From: an uncultured Chlorobiaceae bacterium
Lineage (GTDB): Bacteria; Bacteroidota; Chlorobiia; Chlorobiales; Chlorobiaceae
Direction: 5' to 3'
Length of the DNA: 64,000 bases
Assembly: GCA_903824045.1 (NCBI GenBank)
Contig: CAIJVD010000037.1
Coordinates: forward strand, 1 to 64,000
This document shows, piece by piece, positions 57,500 through 64,000 of the stretch. The translations under genes and the position numbers were made by a program. The notes below the pieces were generated by a model that saw only the letters and a list, made by a program, of their open reading frames with translations, made no database searches and was not told the DNA's origin. Position 1 is the stretch's first letter. Every line of letters starts with the position of its first letter.

Positions 57500-58393
57500 A
57501 TGCCTGACTCTCAGAACTGGAAATACCGGGATGATTTTCCGGAACCTGCGCCTCCATCGCTCCCGGAGAGCAATCCCGCAGAGCAGAGCCCCCTGGAGGC
57601 CCCGAAGGGTTCTTCCGGAAGCTGGGTTGTGATGCTCGTCGTATTTCTTGCTGTTCTCGGGGCTCTTGTCGGACTGGCAAACTATGCCGGTCACTGGAAA
57701 AAGGAGGTCGTGGTCAGGGGGTTTGTCGTCGAGGGGGTCTCAATCATCCCTCCCGGAGAGCTCCTCGGCAGAGTGACGCCCTTCAGGGGGCAGAATCTGG
57801 AGGAGCTTGACACCAGTCAACTCAAAAGCAGGATTATTTCGCACCCCTATGTCAGGGATGCGGTTATACAGAAGGAGCTGAACGGCATAGTCCGCATAAG
57901 GGTGGTGGAGCGGGTTCCTCTGGCCCTTACCGATGCAGCCGGTGTGATGATGGCTATCGACCGGGAGGGCTTTCTTCTTCCCGGAAAAGAGGCATTCCTG
58001 GAGCGAACGCCAAAGCTCCTTCGTGTCAGCGGTCTCAGCCGCCTCAAGCCGGCAGGCAACGGCCTCACGCAGATGGATCGAAGGGAAACGGCTCTGCTTT
58101 TACAGTTTCTCGACGCATTCCGGGGGAGCGAGTATGCCCCTCTTTTGATTCGCGAGTTTCACTTTTCAGACAATAATCAGAGTTACTGTATTGCCGCTCA
58201 GGCCCCCACCCGTTTTATTGTCGGCAATGACGGCAACTTCAAGGAAAAGTTGAAAAAATTCGAGATATTCTGGCAAAAGGTAGTTTCAAAGAAAGGTTTT
58301 GGCTCATTCGAGACTGTGGATCTGAGGTTCAGGGACAGAATTTTTACCAGGGATTCTGTATCTCCGGAGGTTCCGCGGGTTAACCCCCTGTGA
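57500..58393 (+). CDS. ftsQ: Cell division protein FtsQ (DivIB)
   Basis: A 297-residue bitopic protein. A proline-rich cytoplasmic region of about 35 residues leads into one membrane helix (WVVMLVVFLAVLGALVGLANY). The FtsQ POTRA segment follows (VVVRGFVVEGVSIIPPGELLGRVTPF), then SRIISHPYVRDAVIQKELNGIVRIRVVERVPLAL, typical of the FtsQ/DivIB domain. FtsQ recruits FtsBL to the division site. It sits in the canonical murC-ftsQ-ftsA-ftsZ order and ends 21 bases before ftsA. Confidence 0.92.
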   Translation: MPDSQNWKYRDDFPEPAPPSLPESNPAEQSPLEAPKGSSGSWVVMLVVFLAVLGALVGLANYAGHWKKEVVVRGFVVEGVSIIPPGELLGRVTPFRGQNLEELDTSQLKSRIISHPYVRDAVIQKELNGIVRIRVVERVPLALTDAAGVMMAIDREGFLLPGKEAFLERTPKLLRVSGLSRLKPAGNGLTQMDRRETALLLQFLDAFRGSEYAPLLIREFHFSDNNQSYCIAAQAPTRFIVGNDGNFKEKLKKFEIFWQKVVSKKGFGSFETVDLRFRDRIFTRDSVSPEVPRVNPL

Positions 58394-58414
58394 TAATCAT
58401 GCGGGAATAGTGTA

Positions 58415-59770
58415 ATGCTGAAAAGCGATATCGCTGTAGGTCTTGATATTGGGACAACGAAAGTGTGCGTTGTCGTTGCCGAAAAGGACGCTGCCGGCAA
58501 GCTTAACGTGCTCGGCAAGGGGCGTTCCGATTCCGACGGACTGCAGCGTGCTACGGTAGTCAATATAAACAAGACGGTTGCGGCTATCCGCGCGGCCGTC
58601 GCCGATGCCGAGCGGGAGTCCTCCATCCGAATCCGGGCGGTCAATGTCGGTATTTCGGGGGCGCATGTCTACTGCATCCAGAGCAGTTCGGAAATCAGCA
58701 TCAACCAGTCAGGCATTGTCAACGACTCTGACGTGAAGCGCTTTCTCGACAAAGCCAAATCCAACATCCGCTACCTCGATATCGAGCACGAGATCATTCA
58801 CGTCATCCCCCAGGAGTTCATCGTCGACGACCAGGAGGGCCTGCCCGATCCCATAGGCATGGCAGGGACGACCATGAATGGCAGCGCCTATATTGTCGTC
58901 GGGCTTAAAACCAAGATACGCAACATCCGCCAGTGCGTTGAGCAGGCCGGTCTTGAGATCGGAGCGCTGACCTTCGAGCCCGTGGCATCGGGTATGTCGG
59001 TCATGAAGGAGAGCGAGAAGAAGAGCGGTGTTGTCGTCATCGACATCGGCGGGGGAACGACTGACGTTGCTATCTATATTGACGGCGTCATCCGCTACTC
59101 CGAGGTTATCAAGGTCGCGGCAAATGATGTGACTCACGATGTTGCCTATGGAGTGAGGGCTCTCAATGAGGTTGCCGAGGATCTGAAGATCAGGCATGGA
59201 TGTGCTTCGGCAAGGATCAGCGGCGAAGATGAAGAGCTGCTTATCGAGGGGGTCGAGGGTCGTCCGCAGAAATCATTTCCAAAGAGCTCGCTGGTTATGA
59301 TCATCGAGGCTCGTATGATAGAGATTCTTGAACTGGTTCGGGACTCAATCAAGCGTTCTGATTATTACGAATACATAAATGCGGGAGCGATCATTACCGG
59401 CGGAGGCTCGCTTCTGCCGGGTACAGAGGAGCTTGCCCGCGAGGTTCTCGGGCTCGATGTGCGCATCGGTTACCCTGAAGGGGTCTCCGGCGGAATCAAG
59501 GGTTCCGTGAGCAATCCCATGTATGCCACGGTGATGGGGCTTGTCGCCCACGCCTTCCAGCACAGTCTCCCCGGTGGCAGCGGGTTTGCCATAGCGCCAG
59601 AGCCGCCGCCGCCTCCGCCGCCGCCGCCACCACCCCCGCCACCGCGCGGGGCCGCCCATCGAGCCGAGGAGAAGCGTCGCAATAAGGTGCCCAAGGAGCC
59701 TGGTCAGGCGGGTGTGCCGGTCATGGAGCGGGTGAAGGCATGGCTGAAGAATTTCTGGGCACAGCTGTGA
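58415..59770 (+). CDS. ftsA: Cell division protein FtsA with polyproline linker
   Basis: A 451-residue actin-like protein that anchors FtsZ to the membrane. ATPase motifs are VGLDIGTTKVCVVVA, VVVIDIGGGTTDVAIYIDG and AGAIITGGGSLLPGTEEL. The 1C subdomain lies between about residues 85 and 165. After the core come 14 consecutive prolines (residues 397-410, bases 59603-59644), a basic linker (RGAAHRAEEKRRNKVPKEPG), and a C-terminal amphipathic helix VMERVKAWLKNFWAQL, the membrane-targeting sequence. The linker is unusual for FtsA and would need elongation factor P for translation. Confidence 0.95.
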   Translation: MLKSDIAVGLDIGTTKVCVVVAEKDAAGKLNVLGKGRSDSDGLQRATVVNINKTVAAIRAAVADAERESSIRIRAVNVGISGAHVYCIQSSSEISINQSGIVNDSDVKRFLDKAKSNIRYLDIEHEIIHVIPQEFIVDDQEGLPDPIGMAGTTMNGSAYIVVGLKTKIRNIRQCVEQAGLEIGALTFEPVASGMSVMKESEKKSGVVVIDIGGGTTDVAIYIDGVIRYSEVIKVAANDVTHDVAYGVRALNEVAEDLKIRHGCASARISGEDEELLIEGVEGRPQKSFPKSSLVMIIEARMIEILELVRDSIKRSDYYEYINAGAIITGGGSLLPGTEELAREVLGLDVRIGYPEGVSGGIKGSVSNPMYATVMGLVAHAFQHSLPGGSGFAIAPEPPPPPPPPPPPPPPRGAAHRAEEKRRNKVPKEPGQAGVPVMERVKAWLKNFWAQL

Positions 59771-59812
59771 TGAACCGCAGAGAACGATCGTCTTTTAATG
59801 GAGAGTGGAACA

Positions 59813-61108
59813 ATGGCATTTGAGCTGGATCCCGGTCTGTTTGACAGCGACCAGGGTAAAGGGGTAACCATACGGATCGTCGGCGTCGGCGGCTGCGGAG
59901 GCAATGCGGTCAACAACATGATAGACCGCAAGATCGGCGGCGTCGAATACATCGTTTTCAATACCGACCGGCAGGCACTTTTCAACTCGAAAGCACCTCT
60001 CCGGGTGCAGATCGGCAAGAAAGCCACCAATGGCCTTGGGGCGGGTGCTGATCCTGCAAAGGGTCGCCAGGCCGCTGAGGACGACCGCGACATTATTGCT
60101 GCCCAGCTCAAGGGCGCCGACCTTGTCTTTATTGCTGCAGGAATGGGCAAGGGTACCGGTACGGGCGCGGCTCCGGTGATTGCCTCCATCGCCAGGAACA
60201 TGGGTATTCTTACCATTGGCGTCGTCACTCGGCCCTTCAACTTCGAAGGTCAGGTCAAGGCGAAGATTGCCGACGGCGGTATTGCGGAGCTGCGAAAATA
60301 TATCGACACTCTGATTCTTGTTGAAAACGAGAAGATTCTGAGCATTGCCGAGGAGGGGGTCAGTGCCACCGAGGCCTTCAATATGGCCAATGACGTCCTC
60401 TACAGGGCGGCCAAAGGCATTGCCGATATCATTACCCGCCACGGTCATGTCAATGTCGATTTTGCAGATGTCCGCAGCATTATGAGCGGAGCGGGCGATG
60501 CTGTTATGGGTTCGGCCGCCGCGGCCGGAGATCGACGCGGACTGAAAGCCGCATCGGACGCCCTCAACAGTCCCCTGCTCGACGGCGTGTCGGTCAAGGG
60601 TGCAAAGGGCGTGCTGGTCAACATTACCGGCCAGGTATCGATGTGGGAGCTGAGGGATGCCATGAGCTATATCGAGGAACAGGTTGGCAACGAGGCCAAG
60701 ATTATCAACGGCTATGTCGATGAGCCGCAGGTTTCCGGTGAAATCAGGGTGACGGTCATTGTAACAGGGTTCAAGAGGGTCTCTTCAGAGGATCGCAGCT
60801 CTGCCACGGCGCGGCTTCCCGCTTTCCCCACGGCGTCGAGCCGTCCGGTACACTCGCCCCAGTCGTCGGTCAGGCCGCCGGTTTCAACCGTTCCTGAGCG
60901 GCAGGAGGAGGACCTCCGTATCCCTGCCTATATCAGAAGGCAGCTCTCTATCCATGACCCTCATGATGTAGGTGTCAGAAAAAATTTCGGCCGCGGTGTC
61001 GACCAGCAATCGGCGCATTCCGGCTTAACAGGGGATCAAGAAGATAAAATCCAGAAAGGCTCCTCAGATACCCCGGCATATCTCCGCCGGAAAAACAACG
61101 GAATCTGA
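59813..61108 (+). CDS. ftsZ: Cell division GTPase FtsZ with two C-terminal peptide motifs
   Basis: From the ATG at 59813 the tubulin-like protein has 431 residues; an ATG at 59798 would add five. The GTPase signature is [20 protein letters not shown], with [12 protein letters not shown] at the N-terminus, NTDRQAL, and the T7 loop [12 protein letters not shown]. The core ends near residue 325. A variable linker follows. The conserved FtsZ tail motif appears twice: [10 protein letters not shown] (around 369-378) and [10 protein letters not shown] (420-429, the true C-terminus). FtsZ forms the Z ring and binds FtsA through such a tail. Confidence 0.97.
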   Translation: MAFELDPGLFDSDQGKGVTIRIVGVGGCGGNAVNNMIDRKIGGVEYIVFNTDRQALFNSKAPLRVQIGKKATNGLGAGADPAKGRQAAEDDRDIIAAQLKGADLVFIAAGMGKGTGTGAAPVIASIARNMGILTIGVVTRPFNFEGQVKAKIADGGIAELRKYIDTLILVENEKILSIAEEGVSATEAFNMANDVLYRAAKGIADIITRHGHVNVDFADVRSIMSGAGDAVMGSAAAAGDRRGLKAASDALNSPLLDGVSVKGAKGVLVNITGQVSMWELRDAMSYIEEQVGNEAKIINGYVDEPQVSGEIRVTVIVTGFKRVSSEDRSSATARLPAFPTASSRPVHSPQSSVRPPVSTVPERQEEDLRIPAYIRRQLSIHDPHDVGVRKNFGRGVDQQSAHSGLTGDQEDKIQKGSSDTPAYLRRKNNGI

Positions 61109-61141
61109 TCGGGTCATTTCCGACAAACAAAAAAGGGTTTC

Positions 61142-62434
61142 ATGCATTATTGTAAGCTTACCGCAGAAGATGCGGTGGCAATGATCAAGTCAGGTGACAG
61201 AGTCTTTCTTCATACCGCAGCCGCTACTCCGCAAAGGCTGATCGAAGCGATGGTCGGAAGGGCCGACAAGCTTCGGGGGGTCGAAATCGTCAGTCTTCAC
61301 ACCGAGGGGGATGCCCCCTATGTCCGGCCGGAATACCGGGAGAGCTTCAGGATGAACGCCCTCTTTGTGGGTCGCAACATCAGGGATGCAGTTCAGCATG
61401 GAGATGCTGACGCCATTCCGGTTTTCCTGAGTGACGTTCCCTCCCTCTTCAGGAACGGAGTGCTTCCGCTCGATGTTGCCCTTGTGCATGTCTCCCCGCC
61501 CGACAGGCATGGATACTGTTCGCTCGGAGTCTCGATCGACGCGACGCTCTCTGCGGTGCATGCAGCCAGGCTTGTCATTGCCCAGGTCAATCCGAACATG
61601 CCCCGCACCCACGGCGAAGGGCTTCTGCATACCAGCAAGATTCACGCAATGGTGGATGTCTCCGATCCGCTTCTTGAGACACCGCTCCATGAGCTGAGCG
61701 CGACGGAGATCAGCATCGGCCGTCATATCGCCTCTATTGTTGAGGATGGGGCGACCCTTCAGATGGGAATCGGCGCCATTCCTGATGCGACCCTTGCGGC
61801 GCTCTCCGATCACAAGAACCTGGGGATCCATTCGGAGATGTTTTCTGACGGCGTGATTGATCTTGTCGAAAAAGGGGTGATCAACGGCAGCCAGAAGCGG
61901 ACGCACAAGGAGATCATTGTGGCAAGCTTTCTGGTCGGAACCCGGAGGCTCTATGATTTTGTCGACGACAACCCGCTCGTCGAGATGTTGCCGTCCGATT
62001 ATGTCAACGACACTCGGGAGATCCGCAAGAATCCAAAGGTGACGGCCATCAACAGCGCCCTCGAAATTGACATGACCGGCCAGGTCTGTGCCGATTCCAT
62101 TGGCCAGAAGTACTACTCCGGTATCGGGGGGCAGATGGATTTTATCCGTGGCGCGGCACTCTCAAAAGGGGGCAAGCCTATTATCGCCCTTCCCTCGACC
62201 ACCAAAGGCGGCTTGTCACGCATCGTTCCCCAGCTGAAGCCGGGCGCAGGCGTCGTGACCACCCGTGCTCACGTCCAGTACGTGGTGACCGAGTTCGGTA
62301 TTGTCAACCTGCATGGCAAGAATCTCCGCCAGAGAGCAGAGGCGCTGGCAAGTATTGCTCATCCCGACTTCCGAGAAGAGATCAGCCGCCAGGCGCACGA
62401 TCTCTTCGGCTCATACGGCCGCAGATTCAGCTGA
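61142..62434 (+). CDS. Acetyl-CoA hydrolase/CoA-transferase family protein
   Basis: A 430-residue protein of the acetyl-CoA hydrolase / 4-hydroxybutyrate CoA-transferase family. Landmarks are the N-terminal EDAVAMIKSGDRVFLHTAAATPQRL, VSPPDRHGYCSLGVSID, MGIGAIPDATLAAL, the catalytic glutamate in LGIHSEMFSDGVIDL, and YSGIGGQMDFIRGAALSKGGKPIIALPST, the oxyanion loop region. It transfers CoA between acetate and another acid, or hydrolyses acetyl-CoA. The substrate cannot be chosen from sequence; links to acetate metabolism fit a reductive-TCA organism. It starts 33 bases after ftsZ. Confidence 0.9.
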   Translation: MHYCKLTAEDAVAMIKSGDRVFLHTAAATPQRLIEAMVGRADKLRGVEIVSLHTEGDAPYVRPEYRESFRMNALFVGRNIRDAVQHGDADAIPVFLSDVPSLFRNGVLPLDVALVHVSPPDRHGYCSLGVSIDATLSAVHAARLVIAQVNPNMPRTHGEGLLHTSKIHAMVDVSDPLLETPLHELSATEISIGRHIASIVEDGATLQMGIGAIPDATLAALSDHKNLGIHSEMFSDGVIDLVEKGVINGSQKRTHKEIIVASFLVGTRRLYDFVDDNPLVEMLPSDYVNDTREIRKNPKVTAINSALEIDMTGQVCADSIGQKYYSGIGGQMDFIRGAALSKGGKPIIALPSTTKGGLSRIVPQLKPGAGVVTTRAHVQYVVTEFGIVNLHGKNLRQRAEALASIAHPDFREEISRQAHDLFGSYGRRFS

Positions 62435-62457
62435 ATCTGCGCTGAAACCCGTCCGGC

Positions 62458-63234
62458 TCAGGCTTCGTTTCTTCCGGAATGAAGCCCGATCAGGGTGACC
62501 ATCCTGCCGGTATCGCCATTGTCCCTGCGATAGGAGAAGAAGAGGTCGCTGTTTCGGGACGAGCACCACTCTGAGCGCTCTATCTGCGCCGCCGGAACGC
62601 CTGCCTCGGTCAGCTGCTGGAAGTTCACCATTGCAAGATCAAGCAGGAACTTCCTTTCACCCCCCGAGTTCGGGGAGAGTCTGCTGAATTCAGGCTGAAA
62701 AGCCTTTGCAACAAGCTCGTCTACCTCATAGGCTGCGGCGGAAATACCGGTGCCGATATAGGCAAGGCACTCTTCGGGGAGTGTATTGAACTCTCTCTGC
62801 ATGGCTTCAATACTCTTTGTGACAATGTGCGCAGCACTGCCCTTCCAGCCCGCATGAACCGCTCCGACAGCCCGGCGGCGGGGGTCGTAGATGAGGACTG
62901 GATAGCAGTCGGCAGTCATGACCGAGAGGTAGAGATCGGGAGTTGCTGTAATGAATGCGTCATAACCGTTGTAGTGACCGGGAGACTCCGCCTTGAGGAT
63001 CCTCGATCCGTGGACCTGCACAGAGCTGACCAGCCGATAGGGATCTATGCCCGCATCTGCAGAGAGCCGGGAGATGTTTTCTCTGACCCGCTCGGGCAGG
63101 TCCCCGGTGTTGTTGCCAAGATTGAGGGATGCGTAGGCCCCCTGGCTGACGCCACCCTTTCGGGTGCTCTGCAGTGCTACCAGTTCGCTGTGACCGGCAA
63201 AGATGGCCGGAAGGATATATTCAGTTTGCTTCAT
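62458..63234 (-). CDS. pgeF: Peptidoglycan editing factor PgeF (YfiH, multicopper-fold family)
   Basis: A 258-residue member of the YfiH/DUF152 family. The three conserved Zn/Cu-ligand regions are visible: VSSVQVHGSRI (His), SVMTADCYPVLIYD (Cys) and AVGAVHAGWKGSAAHIV (His). GGVSQGAYASLNLGNNTGD is the family N-terminal signature. Family members have been reported as polyphenol oxidases, purine nucleoside phosphorylases or, in E. coli, cell-wall editing enzymes that remove wrong L-Ser stems. It is convergent with the CoA-transferase gene. Confidence 0.9.
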   Translation of the reverse strand: MKQTEYILPAIFAGHSELVALQSTRKGGVSQGAYASLNLGNNTGDLPERVRENISRLSADAGIDPYRLVSSVQVHGSRILKAESPGHYNGYDAFITATPDLYLSVMTADCYPVLIYDPRRRAVGAVHAGWKGSAAHIVTKSIEAMQREFNTLPEECLAYIGTGISAAAYEVDELVAKAFQPEFSRLSPNSGGERKFLLDLAMVNFQQLTEAGVPAAQIERSEWCSSRNSDLFFSYRRDNGDTGRMVTLIGLHSGRNEA

Positions 63235-63471
63235 TGCTACTCAGCGCTTCGTTCAATGGTATTTTGCCTGACCGACCCCAACGGTCGGCCAAGAGTGAAC
63301 ATATTGTTTTTCGGGCAATGAACCGCCAGAGAGGCGAACAATGGCGGAAGCGGTTCATTATTTCGCGAAGAGTATTATCTTGCACGGTGCGGAATGGTTG
63401 AGTCCGTCGTGAGTTCCGGGGGAGCTGGTCGGGAGCCTTTCTGCATGAGTGATAAACAGGGGTGATGAACG

Positions 63472-63717
63472 ATGCCGCATCGTGATGAAGAGCGCTTTCC
63501 TGATCAGTTTGGCCGTTCGGTCCGGGCGCTCTCTGAATATATGGGGATAGGGTTGCAGATTGCGGCGAGTTTCGCCTTTTTTGTGATGCTTGGATATTGG
63601 GGGGACAGCAAGCTTGGAACTTCACCCCTCCTTCTTCTTTTGGGAGTGGTCGTCGGGATGGTCGGGATGGGTCTGGTTCTGGCAAAGGTTGTCAGATCGG
63701 CCAATAAAAAGAGGTAA
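63472..63717 (+). CDS. AtpZ/AtpI-type F-ATPase accessory protein
   Basis: An 81-residue protein with a short polar N-terminus (FPDQFGRSVRALSEYMGIG), one hydrophobic hairpin (LQIAASFAFFVMLGYWGDSKLGTSPLLLLLGVVVGMVGMGLVL) and a basic tail. The GYWGDSKLGTSP turn between the two helices is typical of AtpZ (DUF2335-like / AtpQ) proteins that precede ATP synthase Fo genes and help ring assembly or Mg transport. A 237-base spacer lies upstream with a short CCGACC/GGTCGG hairpin near 63271-63287. Confidence 0.8.
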   Translation: MPHRDEERFPDQFGRSVRALSEYMGIGLQIAASFAFFVMLGYWGDSKLGTSPLLLLLGVVVGMVGMGLVLAKVVRSANKKR

Positions 63718-63758
63718 GCATTTTTTTCTCCATAGCAAACGTGAAAGGCAGGGGTTAT

Positions 63759-64000
63759 ATGAGGCCGCTCTTTGATTTTCTATTAAAGTTATTTATCTTG
63801 ACTGTCATTTTATGGGCAGGTATCTTGTTTTTTTCCGGCATTCAGGTTGGCAGCGCCGAGTTCCGCTCTGTACTGTATGCATGGATGATGGTGGCAACAA
63901 ACACCCTTGCCGGATACCTGATCTTTGAATATGCATTTGACAAGGCCCCCCGAATTTTCACACTATCGGTGTTCGGCGGTTTGACAGTCAGGCTTCTGGC
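63759..64000 (+). CDS. Membrane protein at the start of an ATP synthase locus (incomplete)
   Basis: The frame begins at the ATG at 63759 after AGGGG and runs past the window end (80 codons visible). It encodes two or three hydrophobic segments (FLLKLFILTVILWAGILFF and a second helix SVLYAWMMVATNTLAGYLIF). Position immediately after the AtpZ-type gene suggests an AtpI/AtpR-like subunit, usually followed by atpB, but the visible part is too short to be sure. Confidence 0.55.
   Translation, partial: MRPLFDFLLKLFILTVILWAGILFFSGIQVGSAEFRSVLYAWMMVATNTLAGYLIFEYAFDKAPRIFTLSVFGGLTVRLL

Noticed and set aside
59600-59660. Polyglycine-rich minus-strand frame opposite the FtsA proline run
   Set aside because: It is the complement of the proline codons and has no independent support.

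Overview
The window is chromosomal DNA from a green sulfur bacterium (Chlorobi, probably Chlorobium or a close relative). The evidence is a geranylgeranyl reductase of the bacteriochlorophyll pathway (bchP), a two-domain membrane protein otherwise typical of oxygenic phototrophs, gene families and order I associate with Chlorobi, and a full replication-origin neighbourhood (recF, dnaN, dnaA, rpmH, rnpA, yidD, yidC, gyrB, mnmG). The genus is inferred; no rRNA or tRNA gene was seen.

Layout. 1-1.9 kb is a small accessory patch: the C-terminal end of a broken group II intron reverse transcriptase, then two copies of a 200-base repeat bracketing a DUF218 gene and a YARHG gene. 1.9-6.4 kb is a molybdate locus: modA-modB-modC-modD on the minus strand and divergent modE, with a ModE-type operator between them. 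6.6-9.9 kb holds glyS, bchP and a DUF2499/DUF3593-like membrane protein. 9.9-14.2 kb (minus) holds a C-terminal processing protease, dapD and an RNase E/G. 14.5-18.2 kb (plus) is DUF2461, rnhB, yraN and gyrB. 18.2-22.4 kb (minus) is a SurA-like chaperone, secF and secD.

22.8-36 kb is the origin region. Two perfect parS sites flank mnmG, followed by a family B DNA polymerase and a flavodiiron protein. A DciA-like gene, recF, dnaN and dnaA run leftward; rpmH, rnpA, yidD and yidC run rightward. The noncoding DNA on both sides of dnaA carries a strong cluster of a DnaA-box-like heptamer and is the likely oriC. 36-44.2 kb is a mixed housekeeping block: PAP2 phosphatase, ROK kinase, RlmD-type methyltransferase, DUF1232 protein, rhomboid, pgk, mltG, chorismate mutase and a NYN-domain RNase.

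44.2-61.1 kb is a long tightly coupled division and cell-wall (dcw) cluster: mraZ-rsmH-ftsL-ftsI-murE-murF-mraY-murD-ftsW-murG-murC-ftsQ-ftsA-ftsZ, led by MraZ boxes. The usual murB and ddl genes are absent from it. A CoA-transferase, a PgeF-type protein and the start of an ATP synthase locus (atpZ and an unfinished membrane protein) close the window.

Most of the sequence is ordinary core genome. The points most worth a second look are an internal start that could release a stand-alone di-molbindin from modE, the parS pair and heptamer cluster at the origin, the FtsA polyproline linker with the double FtsZ tail motif, the MraZ box array that decides the mraZ start, and the fused photosynthesis-linked membrane protein beside bchP.
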